Assembly: GCF_051380875.1 (NCBI RefSeq)
Contig: NZ_JBNYXW010000007.1
Location: forward strand, 62,001 to 126,000
Length of the DNA stretch: 64,000 bases
Reading direction: 5' to 3'
Source: Janthinobacterium sp051380875
Lineage (GTDB): Bacteria; Pseudomonadota; Gammaproteobacteria; Burkholderiales; Burkholderiaceae_D
Part shown: one piece after another, positions 1-8,651 of the stretch
Layout: every line of letters starts with the position of its first letter
Position numbering within the stretch: position 1 is the stretch's first letter
Program-made: the position numbers and the translations under genes
Notes under the pieces: generated by a model
What the model saw: the letters and a program-made list of their open reading frames with translations, nothing else
Database searches by the model: none
Told to the model about the DNA's origin: nothing

Positions 1-1144
1 GCAGGTTCGACAGCAAGGTTTTCAGCTCGTATTTTTGCTGCGACAAAAACGGCGCCATGTCTGCGCCGCTCCAGAACGGTACGTCGGCGTAGACTTTCTG
101 GCTGGCCAAATGCAGTTCGGCGATCATTTTCAGGATGGCGCGGATCTTGTTGCGCTGCGCGCGCAGGGTCGCCAGCGCTTCTTGCGCGCTGTCGCCCCTC
201 GCTTGCAGGCGGGCAATTTTTGCTTCGATGTCGGCCCATTCCTTGTCGTAGCGTATCTGCGCATACGAGGCGCGCTTGCGCGTGACGGCGTAGGCCACCG
301 ATTCGATGTCGCGCGCCGCCTTGTAGGCCAGGTCGTGCAAGGAGGTCAACACGTCGGAGTCGGCCAGGTGCTGGCGCAGCAGCGCGTAATCGGTGTGCGT
401 GGACAGTATCAGTTCGTACAGGTCGAGCATGCACACGTGCACCTGCACCACGATGGCATCCTTGCTGTTCTTGTGGCTGCGCAAGATCAAGTCGCGCGAC
501 GCTTGCTGGCGGTCGGCCAGGATGCTTTGGTGGCGCACCAGCTTGTTGAATTGCTCCGTCAGGTTAAAGCGCGTGTCGTAAAAGTCGGCCTTGATGTCGA
601 TATACGCGGCCAGCTCGAACAGGGCTTCGGCCAGCACTTGCTGCTTGATGCGGTGGCGCAAGACCCAGGCGATGGCCATGGCGTAGGCGAGATAAATCAA
701 GCCGCCCAGCATGAACAGGCCAGCATGGTGGAATGATTGTTGCCACGTCATTTGATGCTCCATCGACATGGTCATGATGAACAGGGCAGCCAGCTGCAAG
801 GGCATGGATTTCTTGCCGTACACCACCATCATGCTGGCGAGAAAACTCACCAGCACGAGCACCGTCAGCAGCAACCAATGCACGGGCCCGCACAGGCTGA
901 TTAATAAGGTGACGGCGCTGCACAGCAGCACGGAGGCCAGCATTTCGTTCAATTTGTGGCGCAGCGGGCTGGGCATGTCCATCAGGGTCGTGCACAGGGC
1001 GCCGATGCACACCGTCATGGCGGTGTTGCTGTCGCTGATTTCCAGGGTCAGCAAGGCCAGGCCGACGAGGCCGATGGCCACGCGCAAGCCCAGGTAAAAA
1101 TAATGGCTGTAAATGAAGGTGCGCAGGTTCAGTGCGTAGTGCAT
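1..1144 (-). CDS. yccS: YccS/FUSC-family inner-membrane protein (3' end outside window)
   Basis: Reading leftwards from an ATG at 1144, an open frame runs without a stop to the window edge, so only the N-terminal part (about 380 residues) is visible. It opens with MHYALNLRTFIYSHYFYLGL and has several hydrophobic segments over the first 180 residues, including stretches around VAIGLVGLALLTLEI and VLLCSAVTLLISL. A long hydrophilic helical region rich in Arg, Gln and Lys follows. This matches the N-terminal half of YccS/YhfK-like fusaric-acid-resistance-type membrane proteins, whose substrate is generally unknown. No neighbour suggests a specific role. The call rests on overall pattern, not on a catalytic motif. 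Confidence 0.75.
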   Translation of the reverse strand, partial: MHYALNLRTFIYSHYFYLGLRVAIGLVGLALLTLEISDSNTAMTVCIGALCTTLMDMPSPLRHKLNEMLASVLLCSAVTLLISLCGPVHWLLLTVLVLVSFLASMMVVYGKKSMPLQLAALFIMTMSMEHQMTWQQSFHHAGLFMLGGLIYLAYAMAIAWVLRHRIKQQVLAEALFELAAYIDIKADFYDTRFNLTEQFNKLVRHQSILADRQQASRDLILRSHKNSKDAIVVQVHVCMLDLYELILSTHTDYALLRQHLADSDVLTSLHDLAYKAARDIESVAYAVTRKRASYAQIRYDKEWADIEAKIARLQARGDSAQEALATLRAQRNKIRAILKMIAELHLASQKVYADVPFWSGADMAPFLSQQKYELKTLLSNL

Positions 1145-1170
1145 GGGAATACCTTGTGGGCAGGGCACAG

Positions 1171-1206
1171 AAAGAGGCGCCGCACCGGGGTCTCCGATGC
1201 GGCGCC
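1171..1206 (-). terminator. Likely terminator of the M14 peptidase gene
   Basis: A perfect 9-bp stem GGCGCCGCA/TGCGGCGCC (1176-1184 with 1198-1206) has a 13-nt loop. Reading leftwards it is followed by TCTTTCTG, a short pyrimidine-rich tail. It lies just downstream of the M14 gene and upstream of the yccS-like gene. Confidence 0.55.
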
Positions 1207-1233
1207 AGGATGTTGCAGTTCTTCTAGTCGGAC

Positions 1234-2922
1234 TTACATCAGGGCGATGACCGGATAACGGCGCCATTCCGCTTCGGCAAAGCGCTGGCAGTGTTCGAAA
1301 ATAAAGTCGAGCACGGCTTCCTGATTGCTCAGCAAGGCCGGGTTGGCTGCTTTCCAGTCGGCAAACTTGGCTGCCAGCGCCGGTTCGTCGCGCAGCAGCT
1401 CGGATGCCATGTCTTCGAACACGTAATCGGAAAACGCTTCTTTTTTCTCCAGCACGCTGTTGAAGAAGCCCCAGCGGAAGAAGCTGTCGTGCGCCTGCGG
1501 CTCCAGGGTTTCCACGGCGTAGCGCGCATTGTCCTGGTCCAGGGTGATCATATAATCGCCCGCGTGCAGGGTGAATTGCCCTTCGCGCGTGTCGAGTTCG
1601 ACGCTCTCGTGGAACATGTGCCCCTCGTAGGCGCTGGCCCGCGTGCCGACCTCCTTGAGGTGGTAGTAGCGCGCCGTTACCGTCTGTTCGGCGGTGATGC
1701 GCTGCATTTCAACGCCATTCCAGCGCAATCGCTCGATGACTTCGCGCCATGCCTGCGGCACCACATAGGCTTTCGGCGCGGCGACGGTGACGTCAGCATC
1801 GAAACGGTTGTAATACGCGATATCGCGCTCCCACGGCTGCGAGCGGTCATATGACAGGCGCTGGTAGTCGCCCAGCACGCTTGGCGTGTACTTCGCCGCG
1901 TAGCCCTTGAAGGGGAAGGTCGATGGCTGTGCTTCGTTCATCTTCCAGCTGACGGGCCAGGCGGCCTGTGTGCGGCCCGCCGCTTTTGCCTGCGCGCGCA
2001 ACTGCTGGATCTGCTCGCCGTGTTTGACAGTAAACGCCATGCAGATGTCCAGCAGGGTGCGCATGGAGGCATAGCGGTCGGCAAACGGTTTCAGCATATG
2101 CGTTTCCGGCATGAAGCCGATGACGTGATGCAGGGCCGCAAAACCCGTCGAGAAGCGCGGTACTTCGAGGAATTCGGCGATGCCGTGGTCGGGGCTGTCC
2201 TTGACGGGATTGACATACGGGCAGGTGGGCCAGCCGGCTTGTTCCATCTGCGCAAAGATGTGCGGCAGCATGGTGTCTTGCAGGAAGGGGCCCAGGCCAT
2301 TACCCAGCTTATCCGTCTGCGTATGGATCAGGGTCATCGTGTACGGGTAGTCGGCGCCGTTTGACGTATGCGTGTCGACCATCACGTCCGGGTCCCAGCT
2401 TGCCAGCAGGCGGTTGAACACTTGCGCGTTAAGGCTGTCGCACTTGATGAAATCGCGGTTCAAGTCCAGGTGGCGGCTATTGCCGCGGAAACCGAATTGC
2501 TCCGGGCCATCCTGGTTCACGCGCGAGGTATTGGCGCGGTTCAGGCTGCCATCGACGTTGTAGATCGGAATGAACAGCAAGACTGTCTTGCCCAGCGCCG
2601 CCAGGCGCTCCGGCTGCGTGCAGAGGTCGCGCACGATGGCCATGCAGGCGTCGATGCCTTCCGGTTCGCCCGGGTGGATACCGTTATTGTTGAAGAAAAC
2701 CGTGCGGCCTTCGCGCTTGATCTGCTCGCGCTCAAAAACGCCGTCCGCGCTGACGACGCCAGCGTGGATCGGTACGCCCGAGTCGGACAGGCCGATCTGT
2801 TCGAAATGCAGCATCTGCGGATAGCGTGCGGCGAGATCTTTGTAGAAAGTGATGCATTCCAGCCAGGTCGTGGTCTGGTTGTGATTACCGAGTTCGTAGG
2901 TCGTGCGCAAGTCTGATGGCAT
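1234..2922 (-). CDS. M14-family zinc carboxypeptidase
   Basis: This 562-residue protein has the M14 zinc-site signature HPGEPEG (His83, Glu86) and a third candidate zinc ligand, His185, in DTHTSNG. An NRD motif near residue 155 fits the substrate-carboxylate-binding arginine of the family. The family removes C-terminal residues from peptides, or acts on related amide substrates, using one zinc ion. I see no convincing signal peptide, so a cytoplasmic location is likely. The C-terminal 200 residues lie beyond the usual M14 core and carry no motif I recognise. The gene stands alone, divergent from a small secreted-protein gene. Substrate specificity cannot be read from the sequence. Confidence 0.85.
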   Translation of the reverse strand: MPSDLRTTYELGNHNQTTTWLECITFYKDLAARYPQMLHFEQIGLSDSGVPIHAGVVSADGVFEREQIKREGRTVFFNNNGIHPGEPEGIDACMAIVRDLCTQPERLAALGKTVLLFIPIYNVDGSLNRANTSRVNQDGPEQFGFRGNSRHLDLNRDFIKCDSLNAQVFNRLLASWDPDVMVDTHTSNGADYPYTMTLIHTQTDKLGNGLGPFLQDTMLPHIFAQMEQAGWPTCPYVNPVKDSPDHGIAEFLEVPRFSTGFAALHHVIGFMPETHMLKPFADRYASMRTLLDICMAFTVKHGEQIQQLRAQAKAAGRTQAAWPVSWKMNEAQPSTFPFKGYAAKYTPSVLGDYQRLSYDRSQPWERDIAYYNRFDADVTVAAPKAYVVPQAWREVIERLRWNGVEMQRITAEQTVTARYYHLKEVGTRASAYEGHMFHESVELDTREGQFTLHAGDYMITLDQDNARYAVETLEPQAHDSFFRWGFFNSVLEKKEAFSDYVFEDMASELLRDEPALAAKFADWKAANPALLSNQEAVLDFIFEHCQRFAEAEWRRYPVIALM

Positions 2923-3072
2923 AGCGGTCTGAGTCTGGGAGGGGGAAGGCGCGCTGGGTAAGTACGCCCGCTAGGCGCCAATTGTAGCACCGGGGCCCTT
3001 GCATTGAGGCGCAGCAAAGGCCCAGGCCAGCACTTGTGTTATGAATACGTTTCACGCGTAAGGGGAGACGGC

Positions 3073-3642
3073 ATGGGCAAGAGTGCGGTAGCGGCGCTGG
3101 TCATGTGGCTTTGTCTGGCGGCGCAGGCGGCGCCGCTGCGTCTCCCTGCGGGCAAGGAACCCGTGGCAGAGGGCGGCAGCGTCACGGTTGCCGCGCAGGG
3201 CGTACTGATACGCTACCGGGGCTGGTTGCTCGCCGTCGATGGGGCGGCCTCGCCGGAGCGGCCTGACGTTATTCTGAATTCAGCGGACAAGCTGCAGGCG
3301 CCGCGCCTGCAGGCCGGGTCCACGCGGCGCGATTTGCCCCTGTGGTCGGCAGTCGAACTGGTCAAGGGGGCCACGCGCCTGCGCATCTCGGCGCTGCCGG
3401 GGCCGGACGAGACACCGGCCCTGTTGCTGGACTTTGGCGACAGCGACTACCGCATCGTGATGCCTGCCGCCGTCATCGAGCGGCACGATTATCCTGCGCT
3501 GGCGCAGCGCTTCCCCGGCGCCGACTTAGCCTTGCTGCTGCAGGATGGGCGGCGCGTGATGCTGCCGCTGGAAAGTAGCCGCGCGCAAGTGTTTGGCGCG
3601 GAGCAAGCCGTGCCATACCGGTTTGCAAAAGTAAAACGTTAG
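3073..3642 (+). CDS. Small secreted protein of unknown function, possibly a degenerate metallo-beta-lactamase fold
   Basis: I chose the ATG at 3073 because AGGGGAGA lies just upstream and the N-terminus becomes a classical signal peptide (MGKSAVAALVMWLCLAAQAA). The mature part is about 170 residues. The segment around GVLIRYRGWLLAVDG, DVILNSADKL and LRISALPGP is reminiscent of the first strands of UlaG-like metallo-beta-lactamase-fold hydrolases. However, there is no HxHxDH zinc motif, and the protein is shorter than that family. If the resemblance is real it is a catalytically dead relative; otherwise it is simply an uncharacterised periplasmic protein. It is divergent from the M14 gene and convergent with the S46 peptidase gene. 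Confidence 0.65.
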   Translation: MGKSAVAALVMWLCLAAQAAPLRLPAGKEPVAEGGSVTVAAQGVLIRYRGWLLAVDGAASPERPDVILNSADKLQAPRLQAGSTRRDLPLWSAVELVKGATRLRISALPGPDETPALLLDFGDSDYRIVMPAAVIERHDYPALAQRFPGADLALLLQDGRRVMLPLESSRAQVFGAEQAVPYRFAKVKR

Positions 3643-3644
3643 GC

Positions 3645-3673
3645 AAAAAAAAGCCACTCCCGCGGGAGTGGCT
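3645..3673 (-). terminator. Terminator of the S46 peptidase gene
   Basis: The stem AGCCACTCCCG/CGGGAGTGGCT (3652-3673) is an essentially perfect palindrome. Reading leftwards it is followed by a run of eight T (A-run 3645-3652 on the plus strand). It lies between two convergent genes. The T-run direction assigns it mainly to the minus-strand gene. Confidence 0.85.
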
Positions 3674-3711
3674 CAGGCTACAAGCGCCCGTTGCCGGGTT
3701 ATTGCTTCTTG

Positions 3712-5865
3712 TTATTCAGCGCCCATTTCTTTCAGCAGGTTGTCTGCGTGGTCGATGTGTTTCATGTTCCACAGCATGTAGCGCAGGTCGACCTGGATCG
3801 AACGGGTGTTGGCCTTGTTGTAGTCCCAATCGGAGATGATCGAGTCCAGCGTGCCGTCGAATGCCAGGCCGATGAATTCGCCTTTGGAGTTCAGGGCAGC
3901 CGAGCCGGAGTTGCCCCCGGTGATGTCCAGCGTTGCCAGGTAGTCGACCGGCACGGTTTTCAGCTTTGGATCGACATATTTGCCGAAGTCCTTGGCTTTG
4001 ATCGCGGCCAGTTGATTCGCCGGGGCATTGAATTCGCCCTGGCCCGTGGCTTTGGCAACGACGCCATTGACGGTGGTGAAGGCGGTCCAGGTGGTGCCAT
4101 CGGCGCCATGGTCGCGGCCGGCAACTTTGCCGAACGTGACGCGCAGGGTGCTGTTGGCATCAGGATAGACGGCGAGTCCCTTGCTCTTCATGAAGGCGAT
4201 CTTTGCTTTCATGTAGTTGGCGTAGGCTTGCTGGATCTTGCCTGCCAGTTCTTCGTCTTCCGCTTCGTTTTTCAGCGAATCCGGGTACATGGCCACCGCT
4301 GCCTGAATGAAGCTGTCGGTGCTGGCCTGGAACTCGGCTGGCGTGCGTTTCAGCCATGCTGCGCGCTCGGTCTTGTCGCCCAGCTTGCTGCCGGCATACA
4401 ATTTGTCCAGGGCGCCAGCCAGGTCGGCTTGCGACATGCCGTCCTTGATGCCGATGGCGGCGTCGAAGCTGGCGCGGCGCTGTGCTGCCGGTTGCGCGGC
4501 GTACTTGGCCAGGCTGTTCAGTACCAGCGCCTTGTCGACTTTTTCATCATAGGTGCGTTCGACCGAGGTGACGCCCGCTTCCAGGCGTGGCAAGTCGCGC
4601 GTCTGGTAGCCCGATTTGCGTTCCGTATCGGCCTTGGTGCTTTCGTTGGACAGGCGATACAGGCTGCGTGCCGTGTTTAGCAGGCGTGGCTGTGCGTAGC
4701 CCAGGAAGAAATCGCGCTTGGTGTCGGCATCGCGCTCGGCGATCAGCTTTTCCACTTGCTCGATGTCGCTGGCAAATTCTGCCTTGCGTGCAGGATTGGC
4801 GTTGACCCAGGTTTTCAGTGCTTCGTGTTCCGTCGTCTTGCGCGCCAGGAAGTCGCTGCCGGCGTAGGAATCGAGCATGCCTTGACGGTTCTTGTAGTAA
4901 TTGTTCACGCCGGCAACTTGACCCGCGTATTTCAGGGCAACATCTTTGTTGTCCTTGGTTTCGCGCGCAATGATGGCCAGGGTTTCGCCCGACGCTTTCA
5001 CGAAGGCCGGGTAGTTCCAGTCAAACGTGAATGTCACTTCCGATGGCAGGCGGTGGCGGTTGGTGCGGCCTGGGTAGCCCAGTGCCATGACGAAGTCGCC
5101 TTCTTTCAAGCCATCCTTGGCCAGTTTCAGCACGTGTTTTGGCTGGTAAGGCACGTTGTCCTTGCTGAAGTCGGCAGCTTTGCCGTCGCCGCTGACGTAG
5201 GCGCGGTAGAAACCGTAGTCGCCCGTGTGGCGTGGCCACATCCAGTTGTCGGTATCGCCGCCGAATTTACCCACGCCTGCTGGCGGCGCGTGTACCAGGC
5301 GCACGTCGCGGATTTCCAGTTGCTTGATCAGGTAGAACTCCAGGCCGCCGTAGTAGCTCGACACGGTGCAGCGGAAACCCGCTTCTTTTTCGCATTCGGC
5401 GACCAGTTTCTTCTGGTTTTTCTCGATCGCGTCGATGCGTGCCTTGCCTTGCAGCTTGGCCACGTCCGCCGTGATGATCTTGTCGCTGACATTGGTCACG
5501 GCCGAGGTGACGAAGATGCGGCTGCCTGGGGCGGCCGGCAATTCTTCAGCGAAGGTCTTGGCCAGGAAACCGTTGGCCAGCAAATCGCGCTCTTTGGTCG
5601 AATTGACCGCCACGCTGTTGTAGACACAATGGTGGTTGGTGGCAACCAGGCCTTGCGGCGAGACAAACGAGGCAGAGCAACCGCCCAGGCTGACGATGGC
5701 GCCCATCGGGAACTCGGTCAGCTTGGTCAGGGTGGTCGGATCGAGTTTCAGTCCGGCCGCTTTCAGTTCCTTGGCTACTTGTGGCAGCTGTTGGGGCATC
5801 CACATGCCTTCATCGGCGTGTGCGAAGTTGCTCAGGATGGCGAGCGCGATTAGAGATTTTTTCAT
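3712..5865 (-). CDS. S46-family dipeptidyl-peptidase (DPP7-like)
   Basis: The 717-residue protein starts with a signal peptide (MKKSLIALAILSNFAHA), so it should act in the periplasm. The S46 catalytic histidine motif TNHHC is at residues 76-80 and the nucleophile motif GGNSGSA carries Ser653. S46 enzymes release dipeptides from the N-termini of oligopeptides. From the Porphyromonas enzymes, the residue 18 positions after the Ser separates DPP7 (Gly) from the acidic-specific DPP11 (Arg). Here it is Gly671 in AFDG, which predicts DPP7-like preference for hydrophobic P1 residues. It is a stand-alone gene with its own downstream terminator. With the M14 peptidase nearby it fits a role in peptide scavenging. 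Confidence 0.92.
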   Translation of the reverse strand: MKKSLIALAILSNFAHADEGMWMPQQLPQVAKELKAAGLKLDPTTLTKLTEFPMGAIVSLGGCSASFVSPQGLVATNHHCVYNSVAVNSTKERDLLANGFLAKTFAEELPAAPGSRIFVTSAVTNVSDKIITADVAKLQGKARIDAIEKNQKKLVAECEKEAGFRCTVSSYYGGLEFYLIKQLEIRDVRLVHAPPAGVGKFGGDTDNWMWPRHTGDYGFYRAYVSGDGKAADFSKDNVPYQPKHVLKLAKDGLKEGDFVMALGYPGRTNRHRLPSEVTFTFDWNYPAFVKASGETLAIIARETKDNKDVALKYAGQVAGVNNYYKNRQGMLDSYAGSDFLARKTTEHEALKTWVNANPARKAEFASDIEQVEKLIAERDADTKRDFFLGYAQPRLLNTARSLYRLSNESTKADTERKSGYQTRDLPRLEAGVTSVERTYDEKVDKALVLNSLAKYAAQPAAQRRASFDAAIGIKDGMSQADLAGALDKLYAGSKLGDKTERAAWLKRTPAEFQASTDSFIQAAVAMYPDSLKNEAEDEELAGKIQQAYANYMKAKIAFMKSKGLAVYPDANSTLRVTFGKVAGRDHGADGTTWTAFTTVNGVVAKATGQGEFNAPANQLAAIKAKDFGKYVDPKLKTVPVDYLATLDITGGNSGSAALNSKGEFIGLAFDGTLDSIISDWDYNKANTRSIQVDLRYMLWNMKHIDHADNLLKEMGAE

Positions 5866-6174
5866 TCGATTTCTTGTCTTTTACATGGTGGGAAGTCGGA
5901 ATCAGCGTGCGTACCCAGTGTTTTTCTCAGCGGGCGACCTAGAGTATCCGTATCGAACTCGCACTAGTCAATCACATTTTCCGGACAGCATGTTTGCAGC
6001 AGATGGCATAAATGACACAATTTCTCCTCTGGTGCGGACGGGAATGAAGTGGAAAGGCGCATGTTTCCGTGCTGGCGACTGTGGTATTGTCCAGACAATT
6101 GTCCAGCTGGCAATAAAAATGGCCGGGCGCTTGCGCGGCCCGGCCATCCTGCGAGCTGGCGCAGTGTTATCCGT
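5866..6174. other. Intergenic stretch between the S46 peptidase and GlsB genes
   Basis: About 310 bp without a convincing gene. It should contain the promoter of the leftward S46 gene and holds the GlsB terminator at 6112-6145. The open frames crossing it have no ribosome-binding site and no recognisable product. I see nothing else in it. Confidence 0.6.
6112..6145 (-). terminator. Terminator of the GlsB-family gene
   Basis: Stem GGCCGGGC/GCCCGGCC (6121-6128 with 6138-6145). Reading leftwards it is followed by ATTTTTATTG. It sits about 30 bp beyond the stop codon of the minus-strand gene. Confidence 0.8.
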
Positions 6175-6444
6175 CTAGCGTATTTTGCCGCGGCGCAAAA
6201 GATTCACGATGCCCAGCAGGATCACGGCACCCAGGAACGAGACCAGCAGCGAGGATAGGCTGAAGTTGTCGCTATTGATGGTACCCGTGCCAAACAGGGG
6301 CGCCAGCAGCCAGCCGCCGAGGAAGGCGCCGATGATGCCGACGATGATATTGAGGAAGATGCCCTGTTGCGCATTGGTTTTCATGAACATGCTGGCCAGC
6401 CAGCCGATGACGCCGCCAATAACGATCCAGATAATGAAATTCAT
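6175..6444 (-). CDS. GlsB/YeaQ/YmgE-family stress-response membrane protein
   Basis: An 89-residue, almost entirely hydrophobic protein. I chose ATG 6444 because GAGGAATAC directly precedes it. Three membrane helices are apparent: FIIWIVIGGVIGWLASMF, FLNIIVGIIGAFLGGWLLA, and a C-terminal LLVSFLGAVILLGIVNLL ending in a basic tail. Glycine-rich helix patterns such as GGVIGWLAS and GIIGAFLGGW are hallmarks of this transglycosylase-associated-protein family. Members are usually induced by stress, and their molecular activity is not established. It is a monocistronic gene. Confidence 0.88.
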   Translation of the reverse strand: MNFIIWIVIGGVIGWLASMFMKTNAQQGIFLNIIVGIIGAFLGGWLLAPLFGTGTINSDNFSLSSLLVSFLGAVILLGIVNLLRRGKIR

Positions 6445-6556
6445 GTATTCCTCCGCGCGATGGGTGAGTGGATGTTCCATGTTAGAAAAGCATCATGGCA
6501 ATCGATACTGATGCCGCACGATAGAAAAGTCCAGCGAAAAGTTGTGCGCAGCATGC

Positions 6557-6592
6557 AAAAGCCCGCCTGGCTGCGGACAGCGAGACGGGCTT
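6557..6592 (-). terminator. Probable terminator downstream of the first YceI gene
   Basis: Arms AAGCCCG (6559-6565) and CGGGCTT (6586-6592) with a 20-nt partly paired loop. Reading leftwards it ends in TTTT. It lies about 30 bp past the stop of the YceI gene. It is weaker than the other terminators here because of the long loop. Confidence 0.5.
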
Positions 6593-6619
6593 GATCTGCG
6601 ACAAGGTGACACAACACCT

Positions 6620-7195
6620 TTAGTCGGCCTTGATGGCTTCCACCTGGATGGCCAGTTTGACTTCCGGCGAGAAGGCCGGCAAGCCGTAGCTCAGGCCAAA
6701 GTCGCTGCGCTTGAATTGCGCAGTAGCATCGGCGCCGCACACTTCACGCTTGTAGCGCGGGTGCATGATGCACTTGAATTTGCTGACGTCCAGCTTGACG
6801 GGCCTGGTCACGCCCAGCAGGGTCAGTTCGCCATCGACTTCCACCAGTTGCTCACCGTTGAACTTGAACGATTTGCTCTTGTAGGTGATTTCCGGGAATT
6901 TCTCGACATTGAACATATCCGCTTTTTTCGCGTGCGTGTTCATGGCGTCCAGGCCGAAATCGATTGAATCGGCATCGATGACCAGGTCCAGGCTGCCCGT
7001 CTTGGCGGCACGGTCCAGGGTGACGCTGCCCTTGGTCTTGTTGAACTTGCCGCGCCAGACAGACATGCCCATGTGATCGGCTTCAAAGCTGGGGAAGGTG
7101 TGCGTCGGGTCGAGGTTGTAGGTCTCGGCGGCGGCCATGGCCGAACCCGCGCTGGCCGTTGCCAGTACGGCGATCATCAAGTGCTTCAATTTCAT
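6620..7195 (-). CDS. YceI-family periplasmic lipid-binding-type protein (copy 1)
   Basis: 191 residues starting at ATG 7195, with a signal peptide (MKLKHLMIAVLATASAGSAMA) cleaved before AETYNLDPTHTF. The mature N-terminus YNLDPTHTFPSFEADHMG and the pattern of beta strands (VTRPVKLDV, DFGLSYG) fit the YceI fold, a lipocalin-like barrel that binds isoprenoid-type lipids in characterised members. It is the last gene of a leftward cluster, cytochrome b561 then YceI then YceI. The two YceI copies are only distantly alike and are separated by a palindromic repeat. In E. coli, yceI is also paired with a b561-type gene (yceJ), which supports a shared, still undefined membrane redox or quinone-related role. 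Confidence 0.9.
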   Translation of the reverse strand: MKLKHLMIAVLATASAGSAMAAAETYNLDPTHTFPSFEADHMGMSVWRGKFNKTKGSVTLDRAAKTGSLDLVIDADSIDFGLDAMNTHAKKADMFNVEKFPEITYKSKSFKFNGEQLVEVDGELTLLGVTRPVKLDVSKFKCIMHPRYKREVCGADATAQFKRSDFGLSYGLPAFSPEVKLAIQVEAIKAD

Positions 7196-7247
7196 TGAAT
7201 TCCTAACTAAGTTAAACAACAGATTTTTTGGCGTTGATCTGATATGT

Positions 7248-7346
7248 AACGCCTGAAAAACGTTCAGGACAAGGCGCCTTGCCGCAGGCAGTACGAACGT
7301 ACGGCCAGGCAAGAGCAACGCCGTCATGGACGTTTTCTCAGGTGTT
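7248..7346. repeat. Imperfect palindromic intergenic repeat, copy A
   Basis: The element is bounded by AACGCCTG (7248-7255) and CAGGTGTT (about 7339-7346), with inner arms AAAACGT and ACGTTTT. A smaller palindrome lies inside (GTACGAACGTAC, 7291-7302). The right end overlaps the stop codon of the upstream YceI gene. A related sequence in the opposite orientation is present at 12704-12790. They share blocks such as CGGCGTTGCT, GCCGTAC, CGTACTG and GCGCCTTG in the same order. It may form a hairpin at the 3' end of the YceI transcript. Confidence 0.75.
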
Positions 7347-7899
7347 ACTGTGCTGCGACGTGGAACTTGATGGTGACTTCATCGGCAACCATGCTCGTGT
7401 CTTTCCACTCGCCTTCGCCGATGTTGTAGGTCAGGCGCTTGATCGGCAGGGCGCCGTCAAATGCATATTTACCGCCGTCGGCTTTCACCGTCAGGGGGAA
7501 GGTCACGTCGCTGGTCTTGCCTTTGATGCTCAGCTTGCCCGTCACCGTCAGCTTGCCCGCGCCGGCCGCCTTGATGCTGCTCGAGATAAACGTGGCTTTC
7601 GGGAACTGGGCCGAGTTGAACCATTCCTTCTTGGCCACTTCCTTGTTGTACTCGGGATCGCCGATATCGATGCTGGCCGTCTCGATTTCCACCGACGCTT
7701 TCGACGCGTCCGGCGTGGCCGGGTTGTAATCGATGGCGATATTGAATTTCTTGAACTTTGCTTCCACCGGCACGTTCATTTGCTTGAAAACGGCCGAGAC
7801 GCTGGACTTGGCGGGATCGACTTTCAGCAAGCTGGCGGCGGTGGCGGCCACGGATAGGCCAAGCAGGGAAGCGAGGATGATGCGTTGGGTGGTTTTCAT
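7345..7899 (-). CDS. YceI-family periplasmic protein (copy 2)
   Basis: 184 residues with a signal peptide (MKTTQRIILASLLGLSVAATAA) followed by the YceI opening SLLKVDPAKSSVSAVFKQMNV. The strands EVAKKEWFNSAQFPKATFISSSI and GKLTVTGKLSIKGKTSDVTFPLTV are typical of the family. Beta-barrel proteins of this family bind long polyisoprenoid lipids where structures are known. The gene starts 42 bp after the cytochrome b561 gene and is probably co-transcribed with it. A palindromic repeat overlaps its stop codon and may reduce read-through into the second YceI gene. The ligand is not predictable. Confidence 0.9.
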   Translation of the reverse strand: MKTTQRIILASLLGLSVAATAASLLKVDPAKSSVSAVFKQMNVPVEAKFKKFNIAIDYNPATPDASKASVEIETASIDIGDPEYNKEVAKKEWFNSAQFPKATFISSSIKAAGAGKLTVTGKLSIKGKTSDVTFPLTVKADGGKYAFDGALPIKRLTYNIGEGEWKDTSMVADEVTIKFHVAAQ

Positions 7900-7941
7900 C
7901 TTATTTTTCCTGGAGTTTCAGTGAGCAAGGGGAAGTCGGGC

Positions 7942-8466
7942 TTATGGCAGCATGCGCTTGAGCACGCCGTCGCGGTCGATGAACTGGTGCTTCAGCGCCG
8001 CCAGTACATGGGCGGCCACGGCGGCGGCCATCGTCATGTTCAGAACATAATGAATGTCTTTTAAGAGCGGCTTAAGTTCCGGGTTCGGTGCCATGATGAC
8101 AGGCAGCTGGAACAGGCCCAGGTAGACCACCGGGACGCCGGAGGCCAGGGTGTACAGGTAGCCGGAGATGGGCACGGCGAAGATCAGGAAGTACAGCAGC
8201 ACATGCATGGCATCGGCCGCCTTTTTTTGCCAGGCAACCATGCCGGCCGGGTGCGGCGGCGGCACGTTCGCGCGGCGCCACAGCAAGCGGATGGCGGCGA
8301 GGGTCAGCACGGTCACACCGAGCCACTTATGCCACGAGAAATATTTGAGTTTGGTGGGTGTCAGGCCGGCAATATCCGTCATGACCAGGCCCATGACAAA
8401 GGCGCTGATGATCAGCAAGGCTGTCAGCCAGTGCAGGATGATGGCGGTGGTGGTGTAGCGTTGCAT
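7942..8466 (-). CDS. Cytochrome b561 (CybB-type di-haem membrane protein)
   Basis: 174 residues with four hydrophobic helices. Candidate haem ligands lie at helix positions expected for CybB: His12 (ILHWLTALL), His46 (FSWHKWLGV), His139 (KDIHYVLN) and His153 (AAHVLAAL). The family passes electrons from quinol in the inner membrane, and E. coli CybB can reduce superoxide-linked substrates. It is the first gene of a leftward operon with two YceI genes, an association also seen in E. coli (yceJ-yceI). The electron acceptor is unknown. Confidence 0.9.
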   Translation of the reverse strand: MQRYTTTAIILHWLTALLIISAFVMGLVMTDIAGLTPTKLKYFSWHKWLGVTVLTLAAIRLLWRRANVPPPHPAGMVAWQKKAADAMHVLLYFLIFAVPISGYLYTLASGVPVVYLGLFQLPVIMAPNPELKPLLKDIHYVLNMTMAAAVAAHVLAALKHQFIDRDGVLKRMLP

Positions 8467-8572
8467 CGGCAGCTTTCTTGAAAGTAGTACGTGTTAGGAC
8501 TAATTCAGCCTAATATACCAAAGAAAAGCAAATTGCGCAGAGTGCAGGAGATTTTACAAGAAAGAGCGGAAG

Positions 8573-8612
8573 AAAAACTGCGGGGCGGGCAGCATTTGTG
8601 TGCTGCCCGCCC
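8573..8612 (-). terminator. Terminator of purB
   Basis: A perfect 12-bp stem GGGCGGGCAGCA/TGCTGCCCGCCC (8583-8594 with 8601-8612) has a 6-nt loop. Reading leftwards it is followed by CGCAGTTTTTC. It lies 40 bp beyond the purB stop codon. Confidence 0.85.
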
Positions 8613-8651
8613 TGCGGGATTGGATCGGAGTAATACCAATGTGGACAATAC

